DNA of 64,000 bases, taken from Paraburkholderia bryophila (GTDB taxonomy: Bacteria > Pseudomonadota > Gammaproteobacteria > Burkholderiales > Burkholderiaceae). The DNA is taken from the NCBI RefSeq assembly GCF_013409255.1, contig NZ_JACCAS010000002.1:3090001-3154000 (forward strand), written 5' to 3'. Of the stretch, positions 17,351 through 26,363 are shown one piece after another (the first letter of the stretch is position 1; every line of letters begins with the position of its first letter). A program made the position numbers and the translations under genes. Under the pieces are notes generated by a model that did no database searches, was not told the DNA's origin, and saw only the letters and a program-made list of their open reading frames with translations.

Positions 17351-18283
17351 ATGAAGCCATCCCTGCTGGTTCTGATTCACTTGAACGACCCAAGCCGCGC
17401 CAGTATCGACGCGGCGTTCGACGCCGTCCACGCCCCCGACAGCGCCCAGCGCGCCGCAGCGATCGCCGCGCGCGGCGCGGCGTTTCGCGCGGTGCTGACC
17501 AACGGCACGACCGGCCTGAACGCCTCGGAAATCGACCAGATGCCGCAACTCGAATTGCTCAGCGCGCTGGGTGCGGGGTACGAAAACCTGGCGGTCGACC
17601 ACGCCCGTTCGCGCGGGATCGTGGTCGTGAACGGCGCGGGCACCAACGATCATTGCGTGGCCGATCATGCGTTCGCGCTGCTGCTCGCGGTGGTGCGCGA
17701 CGTGCCGCAACTCGACCAGGCGACCCGCGTGGGCGTCTGGCGCGACACGCTGCCCATGCGCCCGAACGTCTCCGGCAAGCGGCTCGGCATTGTCGGTCTC
17801 GGCAATATCGGCGCGAAGGTCGCGCGCCGGGGCGGCGGCTTCGACATGGAGGTCGGTTATCACAACCGCACGCCGCGCGAAGGCTCACCGCTGCGTTACT
17901 TCGACAGTGTGACGGCGCTCGCGCAGTGGAGCGATTTTCTGGTGGTGGCGACGCCCGGCGGAGCGGGCACACGTCATCTGATCGACGCGAAGGTGCTCGA
18001 CGCGCTGGGTCCGCAGGGCTTCGTGGTCAATGTGTCGCGCGGCAGCGTGCTCGACACGGCGGCGCTCGCGCAGGCGCTGAACGCGGGGACGATTGCCGGC
18101 GCGGCGCTCGACGTCTACGAAGGCGAGCCGCATCCGCCCGAGGCGTTGCTGGCGTTGCGCAACGTGGTGCTGACGCCGCACGTGGGCGGCCGTTCGCCGG
18201 AAGCGATCACGGCTTCGGTCGAGAATTTCCTGAGCAATGCCAAACGGCATTTTGCGGGCGAGCCGGTGCTGACGCCGATATGA
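17351..18283 (+). CDS. D-isomer-specific 2-hydroxyacid dehydrogenase
   Basis: 310 residues. NAD(P)-dependent reduction of a 2-oxoacid such as glyoxylate or hydroxypyruvate. The Rossmann loop is GIVGLGNIGAKVARR; the catalytic Arg is in NVSRGSVLD, Glu in DVYEGEPHPP and His in LTPHVGGRSP. The substrate-binding segment GAGYENLAVDHARSRGI is typical of the GhrB/hydroxypyruvate reductase branch. Single gene, divergent from the diguanylate cyclase, followed by a 238-bp gap with repeats before the sulfite dehydrogenase genes. Confidence 0.92.
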   Translation: MKPSLLVLIHLNDPSRASIDAAFDAVHAPDSAQRAAAIAARGAAFRAVLTNGTTGLNASEIDQMPQLELLSALGAGYENLAVDHARSRGIVVVNGAGTNDHCVADHAFALLLAVVRDVPQLDQATRVGVWRDTLPMRPNVSGKRLGIVGLGNIGAKVARRGGGFDMEVGYHNRTPREGSPLRYFDSVTALAQWSDFLVVATPGGAGTRHLIDAKVLDALGPQGFVVNVSRGSVLDTAALAQALNAGTIAGAALDVYEGEPHPPEALLALRNVVLTPHVGGRSPEAITASVENFLSNAKRHFAGEPVLTPI

Positions 18284-18315
18284 CGCGGATCTCTGAAACC
18301 AGGCCGAAGCCGTTC

Positions 18316-18367
18316 GAAGCCGATCCGACAATCGGCTCGAAACCCCTCTGAAGCCGATCCGACAATC
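18316..18367. repeat. 18-bp exact direct repeat upstream of the SoeA-like gene
   Basis: GAAGCCGATCCGACAATC occurs at 18316-18333 and again at 18350-18367, a 34-bp period (about three helical turns). It lies just after the hydroxyacid dehydrogenase stop and about 150-200 bp before the molybdoprotein start. It may be regulatory or leftover coding-like duplication. Confidence 0.6.
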
Positions 18368-18393
18368 CCGGTCGCATTACTGAAAGCCAAACC

Positions 18394-18420
18394 GAAACTA
18401 TCGGCGCCGCGGATAGTTTC
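18394..18420 (+). terminator. Hairpin between hydroxyacid dehydrogenase and SoeA-like gene
   Basis: A perfect nine-base stem, GAAACTATC / GATAGTTTC, with a nine-base loop, followed by TCTCACG. It could end the upstream transcript, though the downstream T tract is poor. The alternative is an operator for the downstream operon. Confidence 0.4.
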
Positions 18421-18521
18421 TCTCACGAATAGCGATTTCCCTTGCGGGGCCGCGGCGCATAGGATGGTCGATGTTGGATCATCAGTGCTTCGATCATCCG
18501 AAGCCGCGACGGAGGCCCCGC

Positions 18522-21443
18522 ATGGAACACCACGCCCGCACGCAGGACGAACGGCTCGAGATCAAGACCACCACCTGCTACATGTGCGCGTGCCGCTGCG
18601 GTATCCGCGTGCATCTGCGCGAAGGCGAGGTGCGCTATATCGACGGCAATCCCGAACATCCGCTCAACCAGGGTGTGATCTGCGCGAAGGGTGCCTCGGG
18701 CATCATGAAGCAGTATTCCCCCGCGCGCCTGACCCAGCCGCTGATGCGCAAGCCTGGCGCGGAGCGGGGCAGCGCGCAGTTCGAGCCGGTCACGTGGGAA
18801 CACGCGTTCGACGTCCTCGAAAAGCGCCTCGGCGCGATTCGCGCCACCGATCCGAAGAAATTCGCGCTGTTCACCGGCCGCGACCAGATGCAGGCGCTGA
18901 CCGGCCTGTTCGCCAAGCAGTTCGGCACGCCCAATTACGCGGCGCACGGCGGCTTCTGCTCGTCCAACATGGCGGCCGGCATGATCTATACGATCGGCGG
19001 CTCGTTCTGGGAATTCGGCGGGCCGGATCTGGACAGCGCGAAGCTGTTCTTCATGATCGGCACCGCCGAAGACCATCATTCGAATCCGCTCAAGATCGCG
19101 CTTTCGAAGTTCAAGCGCGCGGGCGGACGCTTTATCGCGATCAATCCGATCCGCACCGGCTACGCCGCGATCGCCGACGAATGGGTGCCGATCAAACCCG
19201 GCACCGACGGCGCGCTGTTCATGGCGTTCCTGCACGAACTGATCGCCGCCGACGCCTGGGATCACGAGTTCGTGCAGCGCTACACCAACGCGGCCGAACT
19301 CGTCGACCTCGACGAAAGCAGCGCCAACTTCGGCCTGTTCGTGCGCGATCCGCAACGGCCGGCCGGCAATCCGCTGTTTCCGCAGAATCATCTGTGGTGG
19401 GACGCCGCTGCCGCGCGCGCGGTGCCGCATCACGCACCGGGCGTGACGCCCGCGCTCGACGGCCGCTACACGCTCGAGGACGGCACGCCGGTCACGCCGT
19501 CGTTCGCCTTGCTGCGCGAACGCGTGGCCGCTTGCACGCCCGAATGGGCCGCCGGTATCACGGGCGTCGCGGCGGACACTATCCGCCGCCTCGCCGCTGA
19601 GATGGTCCAGGTGAGCCGCGACCATCGCATCACACTGCCGATCCGCTGGACCGACGCCTGGGGCGAAACGCACGAAACGGTCACCGGCAATCCGGTCGCT
19701 TTTCACGCCATGCGCGGCCTCGCGGCGCATTCGAACGGTTTCCAGTCGATCCGCGCGCTGGCCGTGCTGATGTCGCTGCTCGGCACGATCGACCGGCCCG
19801 GCGGCTTTCGCCACAAGTCGCCGTTTCCGCGCGCGGTGCCGCCGTCCGCGAAACCGCCGAATAGTCCCGACGCCGTCAAGCCGAATACGCCGCTCGCCAC
19901 GGGCCCACTCGGCTGGCCGGCCGCGCCCGAAGATCTGTTTATCGACGAGCAGGGTGGCCCGGTGCGGATCGACAAGGCCTTCTCGTGGGAATACCCGCTC
20001 GCCGTGCATGGCCTGATGCATAGCGTGATCACCAACGCGTGGCGCGGCGACCCGTATCCGATCGATACGCTGATGATTTTCATGGCCAACATGGCGTGGA
20101 ATTCGTCGATGAATACGATGAAAGTGCGCGAGATGCTGGTCGACAAGCACGCGGACGGCGAGTACAAGATTCCGTTTCTGGTGGTGTGCGATGCGTTCCA
20201 GTCGGAGATGACCGCGTTCGCCGATCTGATCCTGCCGGACACCACGTATCTGGAACGCCACGACGCGATGTCGATGCTCGACCGGCCGATCTCCGAATTC
20301 GATGGTCCGGTGGATTCGGTGCGCGTGCCGGTCGTACCGCCGACCGGCGAGTGCAAACCGTTCCAGGAAGTGCTGATCGAACTCGCTTCACGCCTGAAAT
20401 TTCCGGCCTTCACGAGCGCCGACGGAACGCGGCGGTTTCGCGACTATCCCGACTTCGTGGTCAATTTCACGACCGCGCCGGAGTCCGGCGTCGGCTTTCT
20501 GATCGGCTGGCGCGGCAAGGACGGCGACAAGGCGCTAGTGGGCGAGCCCAATCCGAACCAATGGGAGCAATACGCAAAGAACAACTGCGTGTTCCATTAC
20601 CGCTTGCCCGAAGACCTGCAGTACATGCGCAACTGCAATGGGCCGTATCTCGACTGGGCGGTGAAGAAGGGCTTCCGCAAATTCAACGAGCCGATCCTGA
20701 TCCAGCTTTACTCCGACGTGATGCAGAAATTCCGGCTCGCCGCCCAGGGCCGCACGAGCGGCCGGCAACCGCCGGACCATCTGCGCGCGCGCGTCGAAAC
20801 GTATTTCGATCCGCTGCCGTTCTGGTATGCGCCGCTGGAAAGCGCCGCGACGGACCTCGAACGTTTCCCACTGGCCGCCGTGACTCAGCGTCCCATGGCG
20901 ATGTACCACTCGTGGGATTCGCAGAACGCCTGGCTGCGGCAGATTCATGGCGAGAACTATCTGTATATGAATCCGCTGATGGCCGTCGAAAACGGCATTG
21001 CCGACGGTAGCTGGATCTACGCCGAATCGCAGTGGGGCCGCGTGCGCTGCATGGCGCGCTTTAGCGAAACGGTCGAGCCGGGCACCGTGTGGACGTGGAA
21101 CGCCATCGGCAAGGCGGCGGGCGCGTGGAATCTTTCTGCTGACGCGAACGAATCGCAGCGCGGCTTCCTGCTCAATCACCTGATTACCGATGAATTGCCG
21201 GCCGGCGACGACACGGCCGCGCGCTTCTCGAACTCGGATCCCATAACAGGGCAGGCCGCGTGGTACGACGTGCGGGTGCGGCTTTATCCGGCGGAAGCGG
21301 ATGCGAGTCACACGTTGCCGCAATTCGCGGCGATGCCGTCGTTGCCGGGTTCCAACGGCGTGATTTCACGCATCGTGCAGACGTATTTCGCGGGACGCGG
21401 GGAGTTCGCCGCGCGATTGCGCGGCGCAAACGGACGTAAGTAA
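18522..21443 (+). CDS. soeA: Molybdopterin oxidoreductase, sulfite dehydrogenase SoeA-like subunit
   Basis: 973 residues, ATG six bases after GGAGG. Large DMSO-reductase-family catalytic subunit carrying bis-MGD and one [4Fe-4S] cluster with C19-x2-C22-x3-C26-x27-C54 (CYMCACRCG and VICAKG). C146 in HGGFCSSNMAAG is the probable molybdenum-ligand position. There is no twin-arginine signal, which fits cytoplasmic SoeA and excludes periplasmic DMSO, TMAO or thiosulfate reductases. Next come a four-cluster ferredoxin subunit and a DmsC-like anchor, the SoeABC order. Reaction by family: oxidation of sulfite to sulfate with electrons to quinone. Other cytoplasmic-facing members with unknown substrates cannot be excluded. 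Confidence 0.82.
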   Translation: MEHHARTQDERLEIKTTTCYMCACRCGIRVHLREGEVRYIDGNPEHPLNQGVICAKGASGIMKQYSPARLTQPLMRKPGAERGSAQFEPVTWEHAFDVLEKRLGAIRATDPKKFALFTGRDQMQALTGLFAKQFGTPNYAAHGGFCSSNMAAGMIYTIGGSFWEFGGPDLDSAKLFFMIGTAEDHHSNPLKIALSKFKRAGGRFIAINPIRTGYAAIADEWVPIKPGTDGALFMAFLHELIAADAWDHEFVQRYTNAAELVDLDESSANFGLFVRDPQRPAGNPLFPQNHLWWDAAAARAVPHHAPGVTPALDGRYTLEDGTPVTPSFALLRERVAACTPEWAAGITGVAADTIRRLAAEMVQVSRDHRITLPIRWTDAWGETHETVTGNPVAFHAMRGLAAHSNGFQSIRALAVLMSLLGTIDRPGGFRHKSPFPRAVPPSAKPPNSPDAVKPNTPLATGPLGWPAAPEDLFIDEQGGPVRIDKAFSWEYPLAVHGLMHSVITNAWRGDPYPIDTLMIFMANMAWNSSMNTMKVREMLVDKHADGEYKIPFLVVCDAFQSEMTAFADLILPDTTYLERHDAMSMLDRPISEFDGPVDSVRVPVVPPTGECKPFQEVLIELASRLKFPAFTSADGTRRFRDYPDFVVNFTTAPESGVGFLIGWRGKDGDKALVGEPNPNQWEQYAKNNCVFHYRLPEDLQYMRNCNGPYLDWAVKKGFRKFNEPILIQLYSDVMQKFRLAAQGRTSGRQPPDHLRARVETYFDPLPFWYAPLESAATDLERFPLAAVTQRPMAMYHSWDSQNAWLRQIHGENYLYMNPLMAVENGIADGSWIYAESQWGRVRCMARFSETVEPGTVWTWNAIGKAAGAWNLSADANESQRGFLLNHLITDELPAGDDTAARFSNSDPITGQAAWYDVRVRLYPAEADASHTLPQFAAMPSLPGSNGVISRIVQTYFAGRGEFAARLRGANGRK

Positions 21444-21474
21444 TCTGACGTAAGTGATCGGACGTAAGTGATCG
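21433..21474. repeat. Three tandem 14-bp repeats across the soeA stop codon
   Basis: Units GACGTAAGTAATCT (21433-21446), GACGTAAGTGATCG (21447-21460) and GACGTAAGTGATCG (21461-21474) follow head to tail. The soeA TAA stop lies inside the first unit. The tract separates soeA from soeB and may reflect slippage. Confidence 0.8.
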
Positions 21475-21526
21475 GCCGCAAATAATCCGCGCTGCAGGCG
21501 AGGAGCGCGGAAGCAGACCGGCGAGC

Positions 21527-21554
21527 GGCGGAAGACAAGCGGCGGAAGACAAGC
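21527..21554. repeat. Two tandem exact 14-bp repeats before soeB
   Basis: GGCGGAAGACAAGC is repeated exactly at 21527-21540 and 21541-21554, ending 16 bases before the soeB start and just before its ribosome-binding site. It is a different unit from the repeats at 21433-21474 but has the same length. Confidence 0.8.
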
Positions 21555-21570
21555 AGCGAAGGAGCCTTTG

Positions 21571-22344
21571 ATGACACAGATGGCATTGGTGATCGACCTG
21601 AACGTCTGCGTGGGTTGCCACGCTTGCGTGACGAGTTGCAAGGAGTGGAACACGTCGGGCGAATCGGGCAGTCTCGCCGATCTGAATCCGTACGACTCGG
21701 ACCCGTCCGGCACCTTCTTCAACCGGGTCCAGAGCTTCGAGGCGGGCAGCTTTCCGAACGCCGAAACGATCCATTTTCCGAAGTCGTGCCTGCACTGCGA
21801 GGACCCGCCGTGCGTGCCGGTCTGTCCGACCGGTGCGAGCTATAAGCGTAAGGAAGACGGGCTCGTGCTGGTGGACTTCGACCGCTGTATCGGCTGCAAG
21901 TACTGCGCGTGGGCGTGTCCGTACGGCGCGCGCGAACTCGACGAATCGCGCAAGGAAATGACCAAGTGCACGCTGTGCGTCGACCGGATTCACGATGAGA
22001 ACCTCTCCGAGCGCGATCGTCAGCCGGCTTGTGTGCTCGCTTGCCCGACCTCCGCGCGACTGTTCGGCGATATTCACGACCCGGAGTCGGTGGTGTCGAA
22101 GGCGATCGAGGAACGCGGCGGCTATCAGTTGATGCCCGAGTGGAACACGCGGCCCGCGAATCACTATTTGCCGCGCGTGCCGACCGAGGCCGCCGGCTGC
22201 GGCAGCGGCGCGTGCTCGTGCAAATCCACGGGCTCGGCGACGGACGCGACGGACGCGGCGGATGCGACCGGTGCGCCTGCCTCGCTCGATGCGCAACTCG
22301 AGCGCGGTGAATTGCATCTCGCGTCGATAGCGACGCGCATTTAA
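21571..22344 (+). CDS. soeB: 4Fe-4S ferredoxin subunit, SoeB-like
   Basis: 257 residues, ATG six bases after GGAG. Electron-transfer subunit between the molybdoprotein and the membrane anchor, with four Cys clusters: CVGCHACVTSCKEW, CLHCEDPPCVPVCPTGA, CIGCKYCAWACPYGAR and CTLCVD...CVLACPTSA. No signal peptide, so it is on the cytoplasmic face like its partner. After residue about 205 there is a low-complexity tail with a GCGSGACSCKS Cys group and a TDATDAADATGA stretch that is probably disordered. It is 127 bp after soeA and 20 bp before soeC. Confidence 0.88.
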   Translation: MTQMALVIDLNVCVGCHACVTSCKEWNTSGESGSLADLNPYDSDPSGTFFNRVQSFEAGSFPNAETIHFPKSCLHCEDPPCVPVCPTGASYKRKEDGLVLVDFDRCIGCKYCAWACPYGARELDESRKEMTKCTLCVDRIHDENLSERDRQPACVLACPTSARLFGDIHDPESVVSKAIEERGGYQLMPEWNTRPANHYLPRVPTEAAGCGSGACSCKSTGSATDATDAADATGAPASLDAQLERGELHLASIATRI

Positions 22345-22364
22345 ATAACGAAGGGGACCTCGCG

Positions 22365-23315
22365 ATGAATCCGGCTTTCTCTGTCGTCTTCCTCACCACC
22401 TTGAGCGGCGCGGCTCAAGGGCTGCTGATCGCGCTCGTCGGCGTGGAGAGCGCCGCGCAACTGGGGCTGATCGCGTCGCCCGGCGCGGCGTTCTATGTCA
22501 CCGGCGCGGGCGTGTCGGTGATCCTGGGCGGGCTCGGGCTGATCGCGTCGTTTTTCCATCTGGGGCATCCGGAGCGCGCATGGCGCGCGATCGCGATGTG
22601 GCGCACGTCGTGGCTGTCGCGCGAATGTTTGTGCCTGCCGGCGTTTCTCGCCTGCGTGTTTTTCTACGGCGTCGCACATTGGCTGGGCTCGCCGTGGTCG
22701 CTCGCGCTCGGCTGGCTCGGCGTGCTGGCGAGCGCCGCGCTGTTCGTCTGCACGGCGATGATTTACGCGTGTCTGCGCTTTCTGCAGGAGTGGGCCACGC
22801 CGCTCACGCTGGTCAACTTTGCGTTGCTCGGTTGCGCGTCCGGCTTCACGCTGGCTACCGCGTTGAGTGCGTGGTTCGTGCCTGCGCCGACCGGCGGCCT
22901 AGCGTTGTGCGCCTGCGTGCTGACGCTGGCCGGTTGTGCGAGCCGCTCGGCGTCGCTGGTGCGCAATGCGCGTTTGCGGCCGAAGTCGACCGTGCAGAGC
23001 GCTACGGGCATTCACAATCCGAAGCTGGTGCAGGTGTCGCGCGGCTTCACCGCCGGCGCGTTCAATCTGCGTGAGTTTTTCCACGGCAAATCGGCCGGCA
23101 CGTTGCGCGGAATCAAATGGGGTTTTCTGGCGACAGCGTTCGTCGCGCCGGTCGTGTTGATCGCATTGGGGGCGAGCTTGCGTTCGATCGGTGGGTCGCT
23201 GAGCTTGCTGGCCGCCGCGTGTCTCGTGCAGTACGCGGGGCTGGTCGCGGAACGCTGGTTTTTCTTCGCCGAAGCGAAGCATCCGCAGAATCTGTACTAC
23301 GCGCGGGTGGGGTGA
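22365..23315 (+). CDS. soeC: DmsC-like membrane anchor, SoeC-like
   Basis: 316-residue integral membrane protein with about eight helices, of the NrfD/DmsC anchor type, expected to hand electrons to the quinone pool. Typical pieces are ASFFHLGHPERAWRAI near residue 60, FLQEWATPLTLVNFALLG, and the C-terminal AGLVAERWFFFAEAKHPQNLYY. It is the third gene of the operon, 20 bp after soeB. The convergent XRE-cupin regulator gene ends 38 bp downstream. Confidence 0.88.
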   Translation: MNPAFSVVFLTTLSGAAQGLLIALVGVESAAQLGLIASPGAAFYVTGAGVSVILGGLGLIASFFHLGHPERAWRAIAMWRTSWLSRECLCLPAFLACVFFYGVAHWLGSPWSLALGWLGVLASAALFVCTAMIYACLRFLQEWATPLTLVNFALLGCASGFTLATALSAWFVPAPTGGLALCACVLTLAGCASRSASLVRNARLRPKSTVQSATGIHNPKLVQVSRGFTAGAFNLREFFHGKSAGTLRGIKWGFLATAFVAPVVLIALGASLRSIGGSLSLLAAACLVQYAGLVAERWFFFAEAKHPQNLYYARVG

Positions 23316-23353
23316 GCGGGGAGTCGCGCAGACAAGCTAGCTTTGCGACGTGT

Positions 23354-24067
23354 TTACTTGCCGGCGCGCGCTGTTCGACGGCGCGGCGCAGCCACGGTCT
23401 TCGCGGCGGTAGATTCCGCAGCACCTGGCGCGGCCGGCACGTTTGCCTTCTTGGCCGCCCGGACCGGTTTCGTACTCGTACTATTGGCCAGCGACACGAA
23501 TACCGAATGGTCGTCGTCGAATAACTGAAGCGTGCCGACCGAAATCAACTCCGCGACACCGTCGCCGAGGTTGGTCACGCGATGCTGCTGCTGTGCGTCG
23601 AAATGCAGCGAGTCGCCTGAAGCCAGCAGATATTCTTTCTTGCCGACCGCATAGCTTACCTGGCCCGAGAGCACATAGACGAACTCGTCGCCGCCATGCG
23701 CGACCCATTCGGAGCGGTATCCCTCCAGCAACTGCACCTTGACGGCGTTCAGCAGACTGCCGTTGAAGGTGGTGGAGAGTCGTTCGTAGCGCTGCTGGGT
23801 GTCGTCGAGCGAATAGGACTCGCGGGCGCCCTGATGCGAATCCGGCTGCTCCTGACGCGGTTGATCGACCAGCACCCCGAGCGGCACGTTCAGCGCCTTG
23901 GCGACATTGACGAGCGACGAAATCGAAATCCCCGTCAGATTGCGCTCGACCTGCGACATGAAGCCGATCGACAGGTTCGCTGCCGACGCCACTTCCAGAA
24001 GCGTCATTCTGGCTTCCCGGCGCAAGCGGCGAATGCGCTGGCCGATGTGCATGATGTCGGAATCCAT
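23354..24067 (-). CDS. XRE-cupin transcriptional regulator with basic AKP-rich tail
   Basis: 237 residues, ATG 24067 with GGAG upstream. The N-terminal Cro/C1 helix-turn-helix spans about 8-62 (IGQRIRRLRREARMTLLEVA, LSIGFMSQVERNLTGIS). A cupin effector domain follows (HGGDEFVYVLSGQVSYAVG, GDSLHFDAQQQHRVTN). The last 40 residues (TKPVRAAKKANVPAAPGA onward) are Lys/Ala/Pro-rich and histone-H1-like, unusual for this family. XRE-cupin proteins usually sense amino acids, polyamines or sulfur compounds and repress a nearby operon. It is divergent from the M24 aminopeptidase across 409 bp and convergent with soeABC, so either could be the target. Confidence 0.9.
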   Translation of the reverse strand: MDSDIMHIGQRIRRLRREARMTLLEVASAANLSIGFMSQVERNLTGISISSLVNVAKALNVPLGVLVDQPRQEQPDSHQGARESYSLDDTQQRYERLSTTFNGSLLNAVKVQLLEGYRSEWVAHGGDEFVYVLSGQVSYAVGKKEYLLASGDSLHFDAQQQHRVTNLGDGVAELISVGTLQLFDDDHSVFVSLANSTSTKPVRAAKKANVPAAPGAAESTAAKTVAAPRRRTARAGK

Positions 24068-24389
24068 GAAGCTCCTTCAAAGCGGCGATAGACAAAGCAT
24101 GCGGAAAATGTCGCGGCGTCGCCGGCGTTTCACGTTCCGGGAAATCGCTCGAAACACAACCGTCCGGTCGACAATGCAGGCGGCATTGTAGCGCGCCGAA
24201 TTCGCCGTTTCGTCCGACGATGCCAGCGGTGGGGCGCTTTTCAACCGCCTGCCAGGCGGGGCGGCAGCGCAATTTCACCTTAACCGCAACGCGTGACATT
24301 GCCTGAATTCCAGCATGGGCGCGCCTTTCCGCTTCCTTTCGCTTATTCCCAGGTTCGTTTGCGAATTTTAGTAGGAGTAAAATTTAAGC
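24068..24389. other. Divergent control region upstream of XRE-cupin and M24 aminopeptidase genes
   Basis: No gene is seen in this stretch. Its right end (about 24355-24420) is strikingly AT-rich for this genome. It contains two similar segments (read on the minus strand TTGAGCTAAAAATT and TCAAGCTTAAATTTT) that could be regulator sites overlapping the promoter annotated next. Confidence 0.45.
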
Positions 24390-24418
24390 TTGACGCAATT
24401 TTTAGCTCAAGGTAATTT
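24390..24418 (+). promoter_or_regulatory. Predicted sigma-70 promoter for the M24 aminopeptidase
   Basis: -35 TTGACG (24390-24395), 17-base spacer, -10 TAATTT (24413-24418); the coding start is 58 bases further on. It is one of the best -35/-10 pairs I found in the window. A four-codon frame (ATG 24466, stop overlapping the real start) lies in the leader and may be accidental. Confidence 0.55.
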
Positions 24419-24476
24419 TGAAAAGCGGTCCCGGCCGTTGCGTGCGCCTGATCGATAAACAAAACATGGGCATCCG

Positions 24477-26354
24477 ATGATAGATCGACTGAAATACAGC
24501 TTCTCCAGCCTCGCGCCCTATAACGCCAGCGTCGCCGATACGCACGCCGGGCTCTCGCGACTCATGCAGCAGCGCGGCCTCGATGCGCTGCTGGTCAACT
24601 CGCAGGACGAGTTCGTCAGCGAATATTTGCCGCGCTGTAACGACCCGCGTTATGCGCTGTCCGCGTTCAACGGTTCGACCGGCAACGGCGTGTTTTTGTC
24701 GGAAGCGGTCGCGCTCGAACTCGGCCTGCCGCAATTCCTGTTGTTCGTCGATGGCCGCTACCATCTGCAGGCCGATCAGCAATGCGATCCGCAACGGGTG
24801 CAGGTGCAGAAGCTGGCGTTGGGCGTGCCGATGTGGAAGGCCATCGCCGACTGGCTGATCGCGCATTCGGCGCGCGTCAACGCCGTGGGCTACGACGCGC
24901 TGCGGATGAGCGTCGCGCAACGCGAAGGCATGCTCGAAGCGACCGCGCAGACGAGTCTCACGTGGACCAGCCTGACCGGCCGGGAAGTGGACAGCGCGAT
25001 CGATTTGCCCGGCTGGAAAGTGGATCGGCCGATCTTCGAGTTGCCGGAGTCGGTGACCGGATCGAGCGTCGCGCAAAACATCGCAACGCTGAATCAGCGC
25101 GTTCACGCGCGGCTAGGGGAAGCGCAGCCAGATAACGTGCAACCAGGTGAAGCGCAGCCGACAACCTGCTTCCTGACCTGCGTGGCGGACGACATCAGCT
25201 TTCTGCTGAACAGTCGCGGCTATCACCTTCCTAATGCGTCGTCGCATCTCGGTTTTCTGTTCGTGATCGGCGAGCAGGCCGTGCTGTTCCTGCCGGAAGG
25301 ATGCGATGAGTGTCCGGTGGAACTGCGCTCGTATCCGTCGTTGCGGGTGGTCCGTCGCGATACGGACGAACTGGCGCGGGTGTTGGGCGAGTTCGAGGTT
25401 CAGCAGGTGTGCTACAGCGCCGAGGCGGTCAATTGCGCGTTGCCTGACGCGGTGCGCCGTATCTGGCCGACGGCCGCGCATACGGATTTCAGCCCGGTCG
25501 AATCGATGCGGGTCGGCAAGACGCCCGAGGTGCTGGACCAGTTCCGCGACGCGTTCGCGCGCAGTTCGGCGGCGATTGCCGAGACCATGCGCTGGACCAA
25601 GTCGGGCGATGGACAACGCCGCTCGGAATACGATCTCGCGCGCACGATCAACGACGCTTATGGCGCGCGTGGCGCCGTCGGGCTGTCGTTCACGTCGATT
25701 GCGGCGAACGGCGCGAACAGCGCGTCGGCGCATTACTCGGCGGCCAGCGCCGAGGTCGATCTGCAGGAAGGCGAGTTGGTGCTGCTGGATAGCGGCGCGT
25801 ACTACGAAAGCGGTTTCGCGACCGATTGCACGCGCGTGGTATTGCGCAAAACCGATCCGCAGACCCGGGCGCGACCGTGGCAGAAAGAGATCTACACGGT
25901 CGCGTTGAAGGCGTGCATCAAAGGTCTGGTCACGCAGTTTCCCGCCGACACGACCGGCGCGGAAGTCGACGCCACCGTGCGCGCGGTCTGTCAGCAGCAC
26001 GGCTACGATTTCGGGCACGGCACCGGGCACGGCGTCGGCATTCACGTTCATGAAAGCGGCGTGCGCTTCGCGCCGGGGGCGACGTACGGTCTCGTGCCCG
26101 GCGCGGTGATTTCGGTCGAACCGGGCATCTATCTGGCGGGCAAGGGCGGCGTCCGGATCGAGAACATCGTGATCATTCATCCGAGCGCCACGCAAGCCGG
26201 CAAGATGGAATTCGAGAATATCGTGGCCGTGGGTTACGACTGGGATCTGATCGACCTCGATCTGCTCGACGAAAGCGAGCGGGACTATCTGCGTGACTAC
26301 GAGCGGCTGTGTGCCGAGCGCGGCACGAGTGTCACGGCGTGCCCGTTGCTGTAG
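24477..26354 (+). CDS. M24B family Xaa-Pro aminopeptidase-like metallopeptidase
   Basis: 625 residues with two creatinase-like N-terminal domains (about 1-330) and a pita-bread catalytic domain after it, the three-domain layout of cytosolic aminopeptidase P. Dinuclear metal ligands are visible: Asp in LLDSGAYY, Asp in FATDCTR, His in GHGTGHGVGIHVHE, Glu in ISVEPGIY and Glu in VRIENIV. It removes N-terminal residues before proline. A short Gln/Pro insert (GEAQPDNVQPGEAQP) sits near residue 215. Single gene with its own promoter, divergent from the XRE-cupin regulator. Confidence 0.93.
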   Translation: MIDRLKYSFSSLAPYNASVADTHAGLSRLMQQRGLDALLVNSQDEFVSEYLPRCNDPRYALSAFNGSTGNGVFLSEAVALELGLPQFLLFVDGRYHLQADQQCDPQRVQVQKLALGVPMWKAIADWLIAHSARVNAVGYDALRMSVAQREGMLEATAQTSLTWTSLTGREVDSAIDLPGWKVDRPIFELPESVTGSSVAQNIATLNQRVHARLGEAQPDNVQPGEAQPTTCFLTCVADDISFLLNSRGYHLPNASSHLGFLFVIGEQAVLFLPEGCDECPVELRSYPSLRVVRRDTDELARVLGEFEVQQVCYSAEAVNCALPDAVRRIWPTAAHTDFSPVESMRVGKTPEVLDQFRDAFARSSAAIAETMRWTKSGDGQRRSEYDLARTINDAYGARGAVGLSFTSIAANGANSASAHYSAASAEVDLQEGELVLLDSGAYYESGFATDCTRVVLRKTDPQTRARPWQKEIYTVALKACIKGLVTQFPADTTGAEVDATVRAVCQQHGYDFGHGTGHGVGIHVHESGVRFAPGATYGLVPGAVISVEPGIYLAGKGGVRIENIVIIHPSATQAGKMEFENIVAVGYDWDLIDLDLLDESERDYLRDYERLCAERGTSVTACPLL

Positions 26355-26363
26355 GCCAGTCTT

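Noticed and set aside
18423..20261. 612-codon open frame on the minus strand opposite soeA
   Set aside because: Antisense shadow typical of GC-rich DNA; its protein is His/Arg/Ala-rich without known features, while the plus-strand frame is a full molybdoenzyme.
18522..21443. Formate dehydrogenase alpha subunit
   Set aside because: No twin-arginine signal, Cys pattern and downstream DmsC-like anchor fit SoeA better; no formate dehydrogenase accessory genes present.
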